The notes under the pieces are model-generated. The model saw only the letters and a list, made by a program, of their open reading frames with translations, had not been told where the DNA came from and searched no databases. A stretch of DNA of 64,000 bases from Flavobacteriales bacterium (GTDB lineage Bacteria; Bacteroidota; Bacteroidia; Flavobacteriales_D; Parvicellaceae): contig JAGYKU010000008.1 of NCBI GenBank assembly GCA_018401455.1, positions 1 to 64,000 of the forward strand, in the 5' to 3' direction. Of this stretch, positions 1 through 9,068 are shown piece by piece. Both the position numbers and the translations under genes were made by a program. Every line of letters starts with the position of its first letter. The first letter of the stretch is position 1.

Positions 1-676
1 AATGGATTTCTTTAAATCAGAAATAGGAAAATTAATCTCTTCTAATCAGATTGAGGCAGGTGCTAAAATTAGATTGCATTTATACCGCTCAGGAGGTGGT
101 ACATACAAAAGTGAAGAAGATGCCGCAAGTTTTTTGATCACTGCTGAAAAAATACAAAACAATCAATTCGCCCTGAATACAGAAGGTTTGTCAATAGATG
201 TGTATTCTGATATGAAAAAAGAAAGAAACATTCTTTCTAGCCTCAAGACTAGCAATGCACTTTTGTATGTAATGGCAATGAACTACGCCAAGAAAAACAA
301 TTTAAATGAAGCGTTTATACTCAATACCAACGGTCATATTATAGAGTGTTCTCAGTCTAATGTATTTCTAGTGAGTAATGGTGTTTTATACACGCCACCT
401 CTTTCAGATGGATGTGTAGGCGGAACAATGAGAATGAATTTAATTAACTTGGCAATTGAAAAGAAAGTGACCATTTATGAAAGTTCTCTTACCCCACAAA
501 ATCTTCTTGCAGCAGATGAAATTATCTTGACTAATGCAATTAATGGAGTACAATGGGTGGGAGCATTTAGAACCAAAAGATATTACAATAAAATTGCTAA
601 GGAACTTCTTAAAGCAATCAACGAAAAGGAATTTAATTCTAATTTAAAGAGGGATCTTCAGGAAAATTTGAAATAA
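1..676 (+). CDS. aminotransferase class IV (PabC/IlvE-like), 5' partial
   Basis: PLP-dependent class IV aminotransferase fold (branched-chain aminotransferase, 4-amino-4-deoxychorismate lyase or D-amino acid aminotransferase). In the visible 224 residues the expected catalytic lysine lies in LKTSNALLY (Lys82), the conserved glutamate in IIECSQSNVF (Glu115), followed by LYTPPLSDGCVGGTMR, which is typical of the cofactor phosphate-binding part. About 50-60 N-terminal residues are missing: family members run to about 280 residues and the Met at position 2 is probably internal. It converges on the YqgE gene and overlaps it tail to tail by 38 bp. Substrate cannot be decided from sequence; ADC lyase for folate synthesis is one plausible role. 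Confidence 0.85.
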   Translation, partial: MDFFKSEIGKLISSNQIEAGAKIRLHLYRSGGGTYKSEEDAASFLITAEKIQNNQFALNTEGLSIDVYSDMKKERNILSSLKTSNALLYVMAMNYAKKNNLNEAFILNTNGHIIECSQSNVFLVSNGVLYTPPLSDGCVGGTMRMNLINLAIEKKVTIYESSLTPQNLLAADEIILTNAINGVQWVGAFRTKRYYNKIAKELLKAINEKEFNSNLKRDLQENLK

Positions 677-1223
677 CTTTATATTTACCTCCCATTTCAC
701 TAAGCAATTCTTTCCATAATTCTTTGTCTGTAGATGTTATGATGTGTCTTTTTTCGGAAGGCAAAATTATCCAAGCGTTTTCTTCAAGTTCACGTTCTAA
801 TTGACCTGAAGTCCAACCTGAATATCCTAAGAAAAATCGAACTTCATGATTCGTTGCAATTCCAGTATTGATAAGTAATTGTAATTTTTCGAAATCTCCA
901 CCAGTATATAAATCGTCATGAATACAAATAGAACCTTCGATTTTGTCGCCCAAAGAATGAATGTAATACAAATTACTTGAATTAACAGGACCACCAAAAC
1001 CAACTTCAAACTCTGTATTTTCAAAATCTGACATCAATTCAGAAAGTGAAATGGAAAGGATATTGTTGATTACAAAACCAAATGCTCCATCTTCATTGTG
1101 TTCGCAAAGATAAACCACAGAACGCTTAAAGAAATTATCTTCCATAAAAGGTTCAGAAATCAAAAACATACCTTTTTCAGGTTTGGTTTTGTTCAGTTTT
1201 TTGATATTGAATAAGTCTTCCAC
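639..1223 (-). CDS. YqgE/AlgH family protein (UPF0301)
   Basis: Conserved bacterial protein of unknown biochemical function. The family signature is clear: KGMFLISEPFMEDNFFKRSV at the N-terminus, then VYLCEHNEDGAFGFVINN, FGGPV and FFLGYSGWTSGQLERE, ending in ILPS. An open frame reaches back to 1334, but the extra N-terminal residues are unlike the family. The in-frame GTG at 1221-1223 gives 194 residues, close to the usual length of about 187, so I chose it. It overlaps the 3' end of the convergent aminotransferase gene by 38 bp. Family identity is secure; the start is inferred. Confidence 0.9.
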   Translation of the reverse strand: MEDLFNIKKLNKTKPEKGMFLISEPFMEDNFFKRSVVYLCEHNEDGAFGFVINNILSISLSELMSDFENTEFEVGFGGPVNSSNLYYIHSLGDKIEGSICIHDDLYTGGDFEKLQLLINTGIATNHEVRFFLGYSGWTSGQLERELEENAWIILPSEKRHIITSTDKELWKELLSEMGGKYKVISNFPEDPSLN

Positions 1224-1384
1224 TACTGCAATGATAGTAAGTTTTAACCTAATTTGCAAAATATTTTTTCCAATTCTTAATACTATTCTATTAATGATAT
1301 TTACATTTGTTTGGACTATATTTTTTGTAAACAAAAACTGTAGTAAACCTTTTTAATAATAAAAATTATTGTAAAAAATTGATA

Positions 1385-2689
1385 ATGAAGCGATTTACGT
1401 TTAAATCTTTGTTGCAAAGTTCAGGATGGAACGATAATGTCACTGTTGTAGTTGATGAAAATGGTCGTATTTCTGAATTGTTAGAAAATACTGACGATAA
1501 AGGTGAAATAATACAAGGTTATGCCATTCCAGGGTTTCAAAATGCACATTCACACGCTTTTCAATATGCTATGGCGGGAAGGGCAGAGCAACATCAAAAT
1601 CCTGATGATTCAGATGATTTCTGGGGTTGGAGAGAAACAATGTATCAATTAGCACTTTCAATTACACCAGAAGATTTATATTCAATCGCTAAAGATTTGT
1701 ATTCAGAAATGCTTCGCAATGGATATACACAAGTCGCAGAATTTCATTATGTTCATCATCAGCCAGACGGAAGGCCTTACCCTAATCTTGCAGAAATGGG
1801 TGAAGCCTTACTTAAAGCAAGTAGAGATACAGGAATCAAAATCACTTTGATTCCGATTTTCTATCAGAAAGGAGGCTTTGGAAAAGCACCTAACGATAGA
1901 CAAAGAAGATTTATTTCTGAAAATGTAGAAGATTACCGAAAATTACTCGATGCAACTATCGAGGTGGCAGAAAAATATCCATTAGCAAATGTTGCTATCG
2001 GCATTCATTCTATGAGAGGTGTCGATCCGCAAGATATTGTAAAAGTTGCAAAGGAATTTCCGCAGGATTTACCTTTTCATATTCATATTGCAGAACAACT
2101 CAAAGAAATTGAAGATAGTATTGCTTTTTTAGGTAAAAGACCAGTAGAATGGATGTTGGAAAACGTAGCAATGAACCATCGTTTTCATTTGGTTCACGCC
2201 TCACATCTTACAGAAAAAGAAACAGAAGGAATAGCCAAAAGCGGAGCAAATGTTGTGCTTTGCCCAAGTACAGAAGGAAATCTTGGCGATGGAATCTTTC
2301 CGTTAATCAACTTTCAAAAATTAGGTGGAAAATGGTCTATCGGAACAGACAGTCACATTGGTTTGAATCCTATGGAGGAATTGCGCATCTTGGATTATGG
2401 ACAAAGATTGATTTCTCATAAACGCAACATAATGATTGGCAATGGTTTCAATGATAGCGGACGATATGCCATTCATCAAGCAACTTTAGCAGGGAGAAAA
2501 GCAATGAATAATTTTGAAGAAACCTATTTTAAAGTCGGAGCAGATTTTGATGCTTGTGTAATTGCTGCAGAACATCCCACACTTGCTAACGAAGACAAAT
2601 CAAACCTCGCATCCCGAATTGTCTATTCATCAGATAGTTCTATGGTTAAATGTGTTTTTGTGAGAGGGAGATTGATGGTTGTTGTATGA
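1385..2689 (+). CDS. hutF: formimidoylglutamate deiminase
   Basis: Amidohydrolase-superfamily enzyme that hydrolyses N-formimino-L-glutamate to N-formylglutamate and ammonia in histidine degradation. Metal and catalytic residues expected for the superfamily are visible: FQNAHSHAFQ near residue 55, FHIHIAEQ near 235, LVHASHLT near 270 and SIGTDSHIGLNP near 320. HAFQYAMAGRAE and the overall 434-residue length fit HutF better than other amidohydrolases. An in-frame TTG lies six bases upstream at 1379, but the ATG at 1385 (MKRFTFKSLL) is the natural start. No other hut genes are adjacent, so it seems a stand-alone gene. Confidence is high for family, slightly lower for substrate. Confidence 0.87.
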   Translation: MKRFTFKSLLQSSGWNDNVTVVVDENGRISELLENTDDKGEIIQGYAIPGFQNAHSHAFQYAMAGRAEQHQNPDDSDDFWGWRETMYQLALSITPEDLYSIAKDLYSEMLRNGYTQVAEFHYVHHQPDGRPYPNLAEMGEALLKASRDTGIKITLIPIFYQKGGFGKAPNDRQRRFISENVEDYRKLLDATIEVAEKYPLANVAIGIHSMRGVDPQDIVKVAKEFPQDLPFHIHIAEQLKEIEDSIAFLGKRPVEWMLENVAMNHRFHLVHASHLTEKETEGIAKSGANVVLCPSTEGNLGDGIFPLINFQKLGGKWSIGTDSHIGLNPMEELRILDYGQRLISHKRNIMIGNGFNDSGRYAIHQATLAGRKAMNNFEETYFKVGADFDACVIAAEHPTLANEDKSNLASRIVYSSDSSMVKCVFVRGRLMVVV

Positions 2690-2779
2690 TGCATGATGGT
2701 TGGGGTTTGAACTCGCTTTTCTCTCCTGCAGATAATTCAGTTTGGTAAAAGAGGAAAGCGCTTTTTTTTCTTATAAAAA

Positions 2780-2827
2780 CAAATACTTTTTACATATAAG
2801 TGTATATTTGCAAATACTATTTTACAT
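2780..2827 (+). promoter_or_regulatory. hipBA promoter with flanking direct repeats (likely HipB operator)
   Basis: TATATTTG at 2803-2810 matches the Bacteroidota -7 box TAnnTTTG and sits 18 bases before the hipB ATG. It is flanked by two near-identical direct repeats, CAAATACTTTTTACAT at 2780-2795 and CAAATACTATTTTACAT at 2811-2827, whose starts are 31 bp apart (about three helical turns). HipB-type antitoxins are known to repress their own operon, so these are the best candidate operators. Their role is inferred. Confidence 0.6.
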
Positions 2828-2828
2828 T

Positions 2829-3140
2829 ATGGGAAGAGAGAAACCGGTTTTATTACCAAAACATAAGAGATTATTGAAGGAATTGGGAGAGAATATCAAA
2901 CTAGCACGTTTGAGAAGAAAGTACAGTTCATCTCAAGTATCTGAGCGGGCAAATATCAGTCGACCAACTCTTCTTTCGATAGAGAAAGGCTCAGAAAGCG
3001 TGAGTATTGGACTGTATTTACAAGTACTTGTTGTACTCGGTTTAGAGAAAGATTTTTTGTTGATTGCACATGATGATGAATTAGGTAGAAAATTACAGGA
3101 TGCTGGTTTAAGTACAAAATTGCGTGCACCGAAAAAGTAA
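2829..3140 (+). CDS. hipB: HipB-like XRE-family antitoxin
   Basis: Small helix-turn-helix DNA-binding protein of 103 residues (MGREKPVLLPKH...). The HTH segment is clear: LGENIKLARLRRKYSSSQVSE leading to RANISRPTLLSIEKGSESVS, the classic XRE/Cro turn. The frame is open back to 2742, but the ATG at 2829 fits family length and follows a TAnnTTTG promoter. The gene ends 12 bases before the ATG of a HipA-type kinase, the standard antitoxin-toxin order. By analogy with E. coli HipB it would bind the kinase and repress the operon. The direct repeats around the promoter support autoregulation. Confidence 0.85.
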   Translation: MGREKPVLLPKHKRLLKELGENIKLARLRRKYSSSQVSERANISRPTLLSIEKGSESVSIGLYLQVLVVLGLEKDFLLIAHDDELGRKLQDAGLSTKLRAPKK

Positions 3141-3152
3141 GTTTTGACGAAA

Positions 3153-4445
3153 ATGGAAAAAAGAAGACAGATATATGTATATGCGGATTGGCATAATCAT
3201 AAGATTGAGGATGATTCAAAGATAAATTATCCTTTATTAATGGGGATGTTAGAAGCACAAATTTTGAGAGGGAAAGAGGTTTTTTCATTTGAATATGATT
3301 CCAATTGGCTACAATCTAAGCAGGCGCAATTACTCGATCCAGATTTACAGTTATATACTGGAAAACAATATCTCAATGATCAGGATAAGAGTAATTTTGG
3401 AATATTTTTAGATTCTTCTCCTGATAGATGGGGTCGAATATTAATGAGAAGAAGAGAATCTGCTTTGGCGCGTAAAGAAAATAGAATCGAACAAAATTTA
3501 TTTGAAACAGATTATTTATTGGGTGTATATGATGCACATCGAATGGGAGGTTTGCGTTTCAAATTAGATAAATTTGGACCTTTTTTAAATGATAATAAAG
3601 AAATGGCAAGTCCCCCATGGACATCAATTAGGGAATTGGAACAAATAAGTTTACGATTGGAAGATGACGATGTGATTAATGATCCGGAATACCTAAAATG
3701 GTTGAATATGCTAGTAGCACCCGGTTCATCTCTTGGTGGTGCAAGACCAAAAGCAAGTGTTTTGGATAATGATAACCATTTATGGATTGCAAAATTCCCA
3801 AGTAAAAATGACCAAACGGATATTGGAGGTTGGGAAATGGTAACCTATGAATTAGCCTTAGCTGCTGGAATTACAATGTCTGAAGCGAAAGCGAAGAAAT
3901 TTACAAGTTCTAATCATACTTTTTTGACAAAAAGATTCGACCGAACTTCAGATGGAGGTCGTATCCATTTTTCTTCTGCTATGACGTTATTAGGACACAT
4001 AGACGGTGAAGCTCATGGAGAAGGAGTTAGTTATCTGGAAATGGTAGATTTTATAATAAACAAAGGAGCAAATGTGGATGAAAATCTTGAGCAACTTTGG
4101 AGAAGAATTGTATTTAGTGTATGTGTGTCAAATACAGACGACCACTTGAGAAATCATGGATTTATTTTAACAAGTGAGGGATGGGAATTATCTCCAGCTT
4201 ACGACATTAATCCAGTAGAAACAGGAACTGGACTAAAACTAAATATTTCAGAGAATGATAATACTTTGGATTTAGACCTTGCGATACAAGTGCATTCCTA
4301 TTTTCGATTAAATGAAAAACGTGCACTAAAAATTGTAGAAGAGGTAAAAACAGCAGTTAGAAACTGGAGAATAGTAGCAACAAAATACGGATTTTCAATT
4401 TCTGAACAGGAATTCAAATCAAAGGCATTTTCAAGAGCTGAATAA
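3153..4445 (+). CDS. hipA: HipA-like serine/threonine kinase toxin
   Basis: Type II toxin of the HipA kinase family, 430 residues from the ATG at 3153 (an in-frame TTG lies at 3144). Visible family features: PGSSLGGARPKAS near residues 191-203, matching the P-loop motif that holds the autophosphorylated serine in E. coli HipA (Ser150); LWIAKFPS for the nucleotide-binding lysine; FLTKRFDR; the catalytic loop VSNTDDHLRNHGF near 325-337; and LSPAYDINP near 347 for metal binding. All key positions appear intact, so the kinase is probably active. E. coli HipA phosphorylates GltX; the target here is unknown. Encoded just after the XRE antitoxin. Confidence 0.88.
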   Translation: MEKRRQIYVYADWHNHKIEDDSKINYPLLMGMLEAQILRGKEVFSFEYDSNWLQSKQAQLLDPDLQLYTGKQYLNDQDKSNFGIFLDSSPDRWGRILMRRRESALARKENRIEQNLFETDYLLGVYDAHRMGGLRFKLDKFGPFLNDNKEMASPPWTSIRELEQISLRLEDDDVINDPEYLKWLNMLVAPGSSLGGARPKASVLDNDNHLWIAKFPSKNDQTDIGGWEMVTYELALAAGITMSEAKAKKFTSSNHTFLTKRFDRTSDGGRIHFSSAMTLLGHIDGEAHGEGVSYLEMVDFIINKGANVDENLEQLWRRIVFSVCVSNTDDHLRNHGFILTSEGWELSPAYDINPVETGTGLKLNISENDNTLDLDLAIQVHSYFRLNEKRALKIVEEVKTAVRNWRIVATKYGFSISEQEFKSKAFSRAE

Positions 4446-4466
4446 AATTTAAGTAAATTGAAATAA

Positions 4467-4928
4467 ATGCAGTTGAAAACAAAAAATAGAAACACTAAGA
4501 TTTTAAAATTGCTAAAAAAATGTTTTTTTATCACTTCAATTTTACTTTTAATTTTTAAATGTAGTTCTGAAAATAAATGTGAAAACCCTTTAGATCCATA
4601 TACAATAATTGATGTTGATAAATCTGGAGATACAACAGATATAATAATTTTAGGAGCATATAAAGATCGTTTTCATTCAATTGAAGTTTTGCACAACGAT
4701 TAGGCTTTGATAAAAGGTTGTGCCAAACAAGATGAATCTATAGGTCTTCTTTTAAGTTTTTCAATTATTCTTCATAAAAACCCATTCGATAAAGAGCAAA
4801 AAATAAATATTTTAATTGATGGAAACAGTAAAGAAATTAAATTAACTAAAGATAGATTTATTTACATTAGTTATTCAACAGACCCATTTAAAGTTTCTTA
4901 TTCAAATGAACCAAAGTTATTGGACTAG
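4467..4928 (+). pseudogene. small lipoprotein gene interrupted by an in-frame TAG
   Basis: A short ORF (4467-4703) has a lysine-rich start, a hydrophobic stretch (FFITSILLLIF) and a cysteine followed by SSEN, like a lipoprotein signal. It stops at TAG 4701-4703. The same frame then stays open to 4928 for another 74 codons (GCAKQDESIGLLLSF...). Removing the single stop would give one protein of about 153 residues. I do not recognise the family. It lies 21 bp downstream of hipA on the same strand. Either a nonsense mutation, a sequencing error, or two small genes; the first two fit better because no good start follows the stop. Confidence 0.55.
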
Positions 4929-4941
4929 TTAATTTGTATCA

Positions 4942-5100
4942 CTCTTTCCTCTTTCCTCTTTCCTCTTTCTAATTTCCTCTTTCTGATTTCCTCTTTCTGA
5001 TTTCCTCTTTCTGATTTCCTCTTTCTGATTTCCTCTTTCTGATTTCATCTTTCTGATTTCATCTTTCTAATTCCTGATTTCCAATTTCTAATTTCCCATC
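4942..5100. repeat. heptanucleotide array, TTTC core plus variable triplet
   Basis: About 22 tandem 7-bp units of the form NNNTTTC, where NNN is mostly CTC, TGA, TAA or ATC. The first four units are CTCTTTC; later units alternate CTCTTTC and TGATTTC, giving an apparent 14-bp period. The last units are degenerate. Confidence 0.85.
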
Positions 5101-5218
5101 TTCTATCAAAGTTTATTTACAACAAAAAGTCATATAACCACAAAAGGCACGCAAAAGCTATTCTCAAATGTTTACAAAGTTTTTTTATCTAATTTCTTTT
5201 CAAATTTAGTTTAAAGTA

Positions 5219-5251
5219 TTTAGACATCTCCACAAGGTCGATGTGACAAGT
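5219..5251. repeat. dispersed hairpin element, ACATC/GATGT arm variant
   Basis: Short copy of a dispersed element: GACATCTCC, a few bases, then GGTCGATGTGACA. The arms ACATC and GATGT are complementary. Other copies keep the flanking GTC..GAC and GGAGA but carry different, still complementary, arm bases. Confidence 0.5.
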
Positions 5252-5303
5252 ACATTAAACCAATTATTTCATTTTCAAATTTTCTAATTAATTCATTGTC
5301 TCG

Positions 5304-5387
5304 CTCTTTCCTCTTTCCTCTTTCTGATTTCCTCTTTCTGATTTCATCTTTCTAATTCCTGATTTCCTCTTTCTAATTCCCCATTTC
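5304..5387. repeat. second heptanucleotide array, TTTC core
   Basis: Twelve tandem 7-bp units of the NNNTTTC type (CTC, TGA, ATC, TAA triplets). It begins and ends with nearly the same unit order as the array at 4942-5100, as if the two differ mainly by copy number. It runs directly into the ATTAACM array. Confidence 0.8.
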
Positions 5388-5388
5388 C

Positions 5389-5493
5389 ATTAACAATTAA
5401 CAATTAACAATTAACCATTCACAATTCATCATTAACCATTAACCACTAACCATTAACAATTCACAATTCACCATTAACAATTAACCATTAACC
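5389..5493. repeat. heptanucleotide array ATTAACM, 15 units
   Basis: Fifteen consecutive 7-bp units, exactly 105 bp, mostly ATTAACA or ATTAACC with variants ATTCACA, ATTCATC, ATTCACC and ACTAACC. It ends about 60 bp before the guaA promoter box. Confidence 0.85.
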
Positions 5494-5553
5494 TTAAGGA
5501 TAAAAACACCTCATTTTTAATAAATAAATTTAAATCATAACTAAGTATATGTT

Positions 5554-5561
5554 TATCTTTG
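5554..5561 (+). promoter_or_regulatory. guaA promoter -7 box
   Basis: TATCTTTG, a perfect TAnnTTTG box, ends five bases before the ATG at 5567. The box lies inside the first codons of a longer ORF (ATG at 5549), which argues against that upstream start and suggests a very short or absent leader. Confidence 0.65.
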
Positions 5562-5566
5562 CAGTT

Positions 5567-7100
5567 ATGCAAGAAATGATTTTGATTTTAGATTTCGGTT
5601 CTCAATATACACAATTGATTGCGAGAAGATTACGAGAGTTGAATACGTATTGTGAAATTCATCCGTGGAATAAAATTCCAGATATCACAAGTGATATTAA
5701 AGGGGTAATTCTTTCAGGAAGCCCATTTAGTACGAGAGATGAAAGTGCTCCAAAGCCAGATTTATCTAATATTAAAGGTAAATTACCTTTGTTGGGTGTT
5801 TGTTTTGGCGCTCAATATATGGCACAAAATTATGGAGGAGAAGTGTCACCTTCCAAGATTAGAGAATATGGTAGAGCCAATCTTTCATTTGTAGATTCTA
5901 GTAATGTTTTGATGCAAAATGTGAATGAAAAATCGCAAGTGTGGATGAGTCATGGAGATACGATTGCGAGTGTTCCAGATCATTATAAAGTGATTTGTTC
6001 TACCGAAGATGTGAATTTCGCAGGTTATCACATTCAAGGTGAAGAAACTTATGGCATTCAGTTTCACCCAGAGGTTTATCATTCTACAGACGGGGCAAAT
6101 TTGCTCAAAAACTTTGTGGTGGATATTTGTAAATGTGACCAATCGTGGACACCTAAAGCATTTGTAGAAACTACGGTGGCTGAATTAAAAGAAAAATTAG
6201 GCAATGATAAAGTGATTTTAGGTTTGTCTGGAGGTGTAGATTCTTCTGTTGCAGCTGTATTATTGCACAAAGCTATTGGGACAAATTTACATTGTATTTT
6301 TGTAGATAATGGTTTACTCAGAAAAAACGAATTTGAAGATGTTTTAAATTCTTACAAAGGGATGGGACTCAACGTGAAAGGCGTGAATGCTAAAGATAAA
6401 TTCTACAAAGCACTTGAAGGAGAGAAAGATCCAGAACTGAAAAGAAAAGCCATAGGAAGAGTTTTTGATGAAGTTTTTGATGAAGAATCAAAATTGGTAG
6501 AAAACGCTAAATGGTTGGGTCAAGGAACGATTTACCCAGATGTCATAGAGTCTGTTTTCGGCTACGGGAGGTCCTTCCGCAACTATAAAATCTCATCATA
6601 ATGTTGGCGGATTGCCCGATTTTATGAAATTGAAAGTGGTAGAACCACTCAGAGCATTGTTCAAAGATGAGGTGAGAAGAGTAGGGAAGTCCTTGAATAT
6701 CGATGGAGCAATTTTGGAAAGACATCCTTTTCCAGGTCCTGGATTGGGAATTCGTATCTTAGGTGATGTCACTGCAGAAAAGGTACGCATTTTGCAAGAA
6801 GCGGATAGTATTTTTATCAATAGTTTGAAATCGAGTGGTTTATATAATGATGTTTGGCAAGCGGGAGTAATGTTGCTTCCTGTTCAGTCTGTTGGCGTGA
6901 TGGGAGATGAAAGAACTTATGAAAATGCAGTTGCATTGAGAGCAGTTTCTTCTACCGATGGAATGACTGCAGATTGGTGTCATTTGCCGTATGAATTTTT
7001 GGCAAAAGTATCCAACGATATAATCAATAGAGTAAAAGGAATCAATAGAGTAACTTATGATATCAGTTCTAAACCACCTGCAACGATTGAGTGGGAATAG
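5567..7100 (+). CDS. guaA: GMP synthase (glutamine-hydrolysing), frameshifted by one extra T
   Basis: Converts XMP to GMP with ATP and glutamine. The N-terminal class I amidotransferase is clear (GVCFGAQYM nucleophile cysteine, QFHPEVYH), followed by the ATP-pyrophosphatase P-loop [12 protein letters not shown] and the C-terminal dimerisation domain ending in KPPATIEWE. The frame breaks in the T-run at 6555-6558. Deleting one T restores [18 protein letters not shown], the conserved family sequence, and joins the two ORFs (to 6601 and from 6612). Only that base is wrong, so a sequencing error in an otherwise intact housekeeping gene is most likely. Start chosen at 5567 ([13 protein letters not shown]) because the promoter box overlaps the upstream ATG. 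Confidence 0.93.
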
Positions 7101-7118
7101 AACTAAAAATTAAAAAAT

Positions 7119-9051
7119 ATGCGTAATTTAATATTAGTAATTATTATATCTTTTTGTTGTGCATCGATGTCTTGGGGACAAAGAGATGTTGCTCCCATTG
7201 AAACACATAATGGAAAAAAATGTTATGTTCACAAAGTATCCAAAGGGCAAACGGCTTATGGTATTTCTAAAATGTACAAGACTTCCGTTACAGAATTGTT
7301 TAAGCACAATCCAAATGCAGAAAACGGACTTAGTATTGGTCAAAATCTTTACTTTCCTCTTACTGAAGAAGAGTTGAAAAAAACAAGTGTAAAAGGTGAA
7401 GAAATTACGAATAGTGTAAATACTTCTGATTCTGACACCTTAAAAAATGAAATCATTGGCATTTCAAATCCTCAAATTTCTGATACAAATATCATCATTC
7501 ATACAGTAGTCGCTGGAGAAACCATGTATGCTATTGCTAAAAAATACAGTGTAAAACTGGATGATTTAATGGCTGCGAATAAAGATAAAGTTACATTAAA
7601 TGTGGGTGATAAAGTTGTGATTCCTGTTGATAAAGCCAACAAAGTAAATGAGGTAGAGCCTATCGTTAAAAATCCTATCAATACAAGTGTAAATCCTAAT
7701 GATAGTGTGATATTACATACAGTTGAAGCAGGACAAACTTTTTACTATTTACAACAGCAATACGGTCAGACAGAAGCGCAAATAAGAGCAAGTAATGATG
7801 GTTTACCTAAAGGACTTCAAAAAGGTGAGGTGATAAAAATAATTGTTCCTAAGAAAAATGCACCAATTATTACCAATGAAATCATTACACCTTATGTGTT
7901 TGACAGTTCTTCTGTGATTAAAGACGAATATACTGTGGCTATCATGCTGCCGTTTATGTTGGATGAGAACGATAGATTCAGAGCAAAATGCCCTCCCGTA
8001 GGTGATTGTCCTTTTTACAAATATACCATGATTTCAATGAGTTTTCAAAGAGGTTTTATGATGGCAGTAGATTCTCTTAAGAAAGCAGGTCTCAATGTGA
8101 AAATTCACGTCTATGATACACAAAATGATACTGCTGTGATATCTAAATTGTTGTCAAAACCTGAAATGGACAATGTTGATTTGATTTTTGGACCTTTATT
8201 TCCAAAAGAAATTAAAGCTGTAACAGAGTATGCAAAAGCGAATCAAATTGCCAATGTAATTCCTGTTCCAGTCTCAAATAAGGCGCTGTTTCATAATCCT
8301 TATGTTTCTAAGTTTACAGCTTCAATACCTACTCAAATAGAATATATGGGAAGATATGTTGCAGAGAATTATGCTAATGCTAATGTCATAGCAATAAAAA
8401 ATACGGCAAAAAAAGATGATGCTTTCCATTTTAATGAGTTTGTTTCGAGTTATAATACGAATATTGTGAAGCAACCTACAAGAATTAGAGATTCTGTTTG
8501 GACAACATCTATGAGTACCTCTTCTAAGTTGACTGCCGTAGAATCAAAATTATCTAACAACACAAAAAAATATTCTAGTAATTCCATCAGAAGATTTAAC
8601 TCATGTGAGTAATATTGTAACTAAACTAACAGCGACTATCAATAGTAGTAAATTTAAAAATTTGGACTTAATGATATTTGGTTTAGAAGATTTTATGAGT
8701 TTTGAAACAATTGATGAAAAATACAAAAACAGATACAATCTCAATGTGGTGGCACCAAATTTTGTAGATTTTAACGACAATGATGTAAAATCCTTTTTAA
8801 TTCAGCATAGATTACTATATGGTATTGATCCTGATAAATATACTTTTAATGGATTTGACGCAGCCTTTACCAACTTAAAAGGACTTCTTATATATGGTTC
8901 TAAGTTTCAATTAAACTACAATTATATACAGACTTCAGGATTTAGCGCTGGCAGTAATTATAAAACAGTTGAAAGTGGAAGTGGATTTGAAAATCAATCT
9001 GTGTATGTTTTGAAATATAATGATTACAAAATTGAAGTGGTAAATAAGTAA
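7119..9051 (+). CDS. LysM peptidoglycan-binding protein with periplasmic-binding-like domain, frameshifted
   Basis: Exported protein with signal peptide (LVIIISFCCASMSWG), three LysM-like repeats (about residues 35-80, 130-170 and 195-245, each with VxxGxTxYxIxxxY) and a C-terminal domain resembling type 1 periplasmic-binding or branched-chain amino acid receptor proteins (YTVAIMLPFML..., DNVDLIFGPLFPKE). LysM domains bind peptidoglycan; the ligand of the second domain is unknown. The A-run 8564-8570 appears to hold one extra A. Removing it joins SNNTKNILVIPSEDLTHVSN and fuses the ORFs ending at 8612 and starting at 8605, giving about 643 residues. It lies 18 bp after guaA, possibly cotranscribed. 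Confidence 0.82.
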
Positions 9052-9068
9052 GTTATACATCTCCTATT

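Larger units (their letters stand above)
4929..5548. other. 620-bp intergenic region rich in short tandem repeats
   Basis: No protein-coding gene is visible between the broken lipoprotein gene and guaA. The stretch holds three heptanucleotide arrays and one copy of a dispersed hairpin element (listed separately). The remainder, about 5100-5290, is plain AT-rich sequence with no recognised feature. Confidence 0.7.

Noticed and set aside
4937-5500. CRISPR array
   Set aside because: Units are 7 bp and contiguous with no spacers, and no cas gene is present.
6555-6612. Programmed frameshift in guaA
   Set aside because: A one-base excess in a T-run fits error better; no guaA recoding is known and there is no downstream structure or slippery heptamer suited to it.
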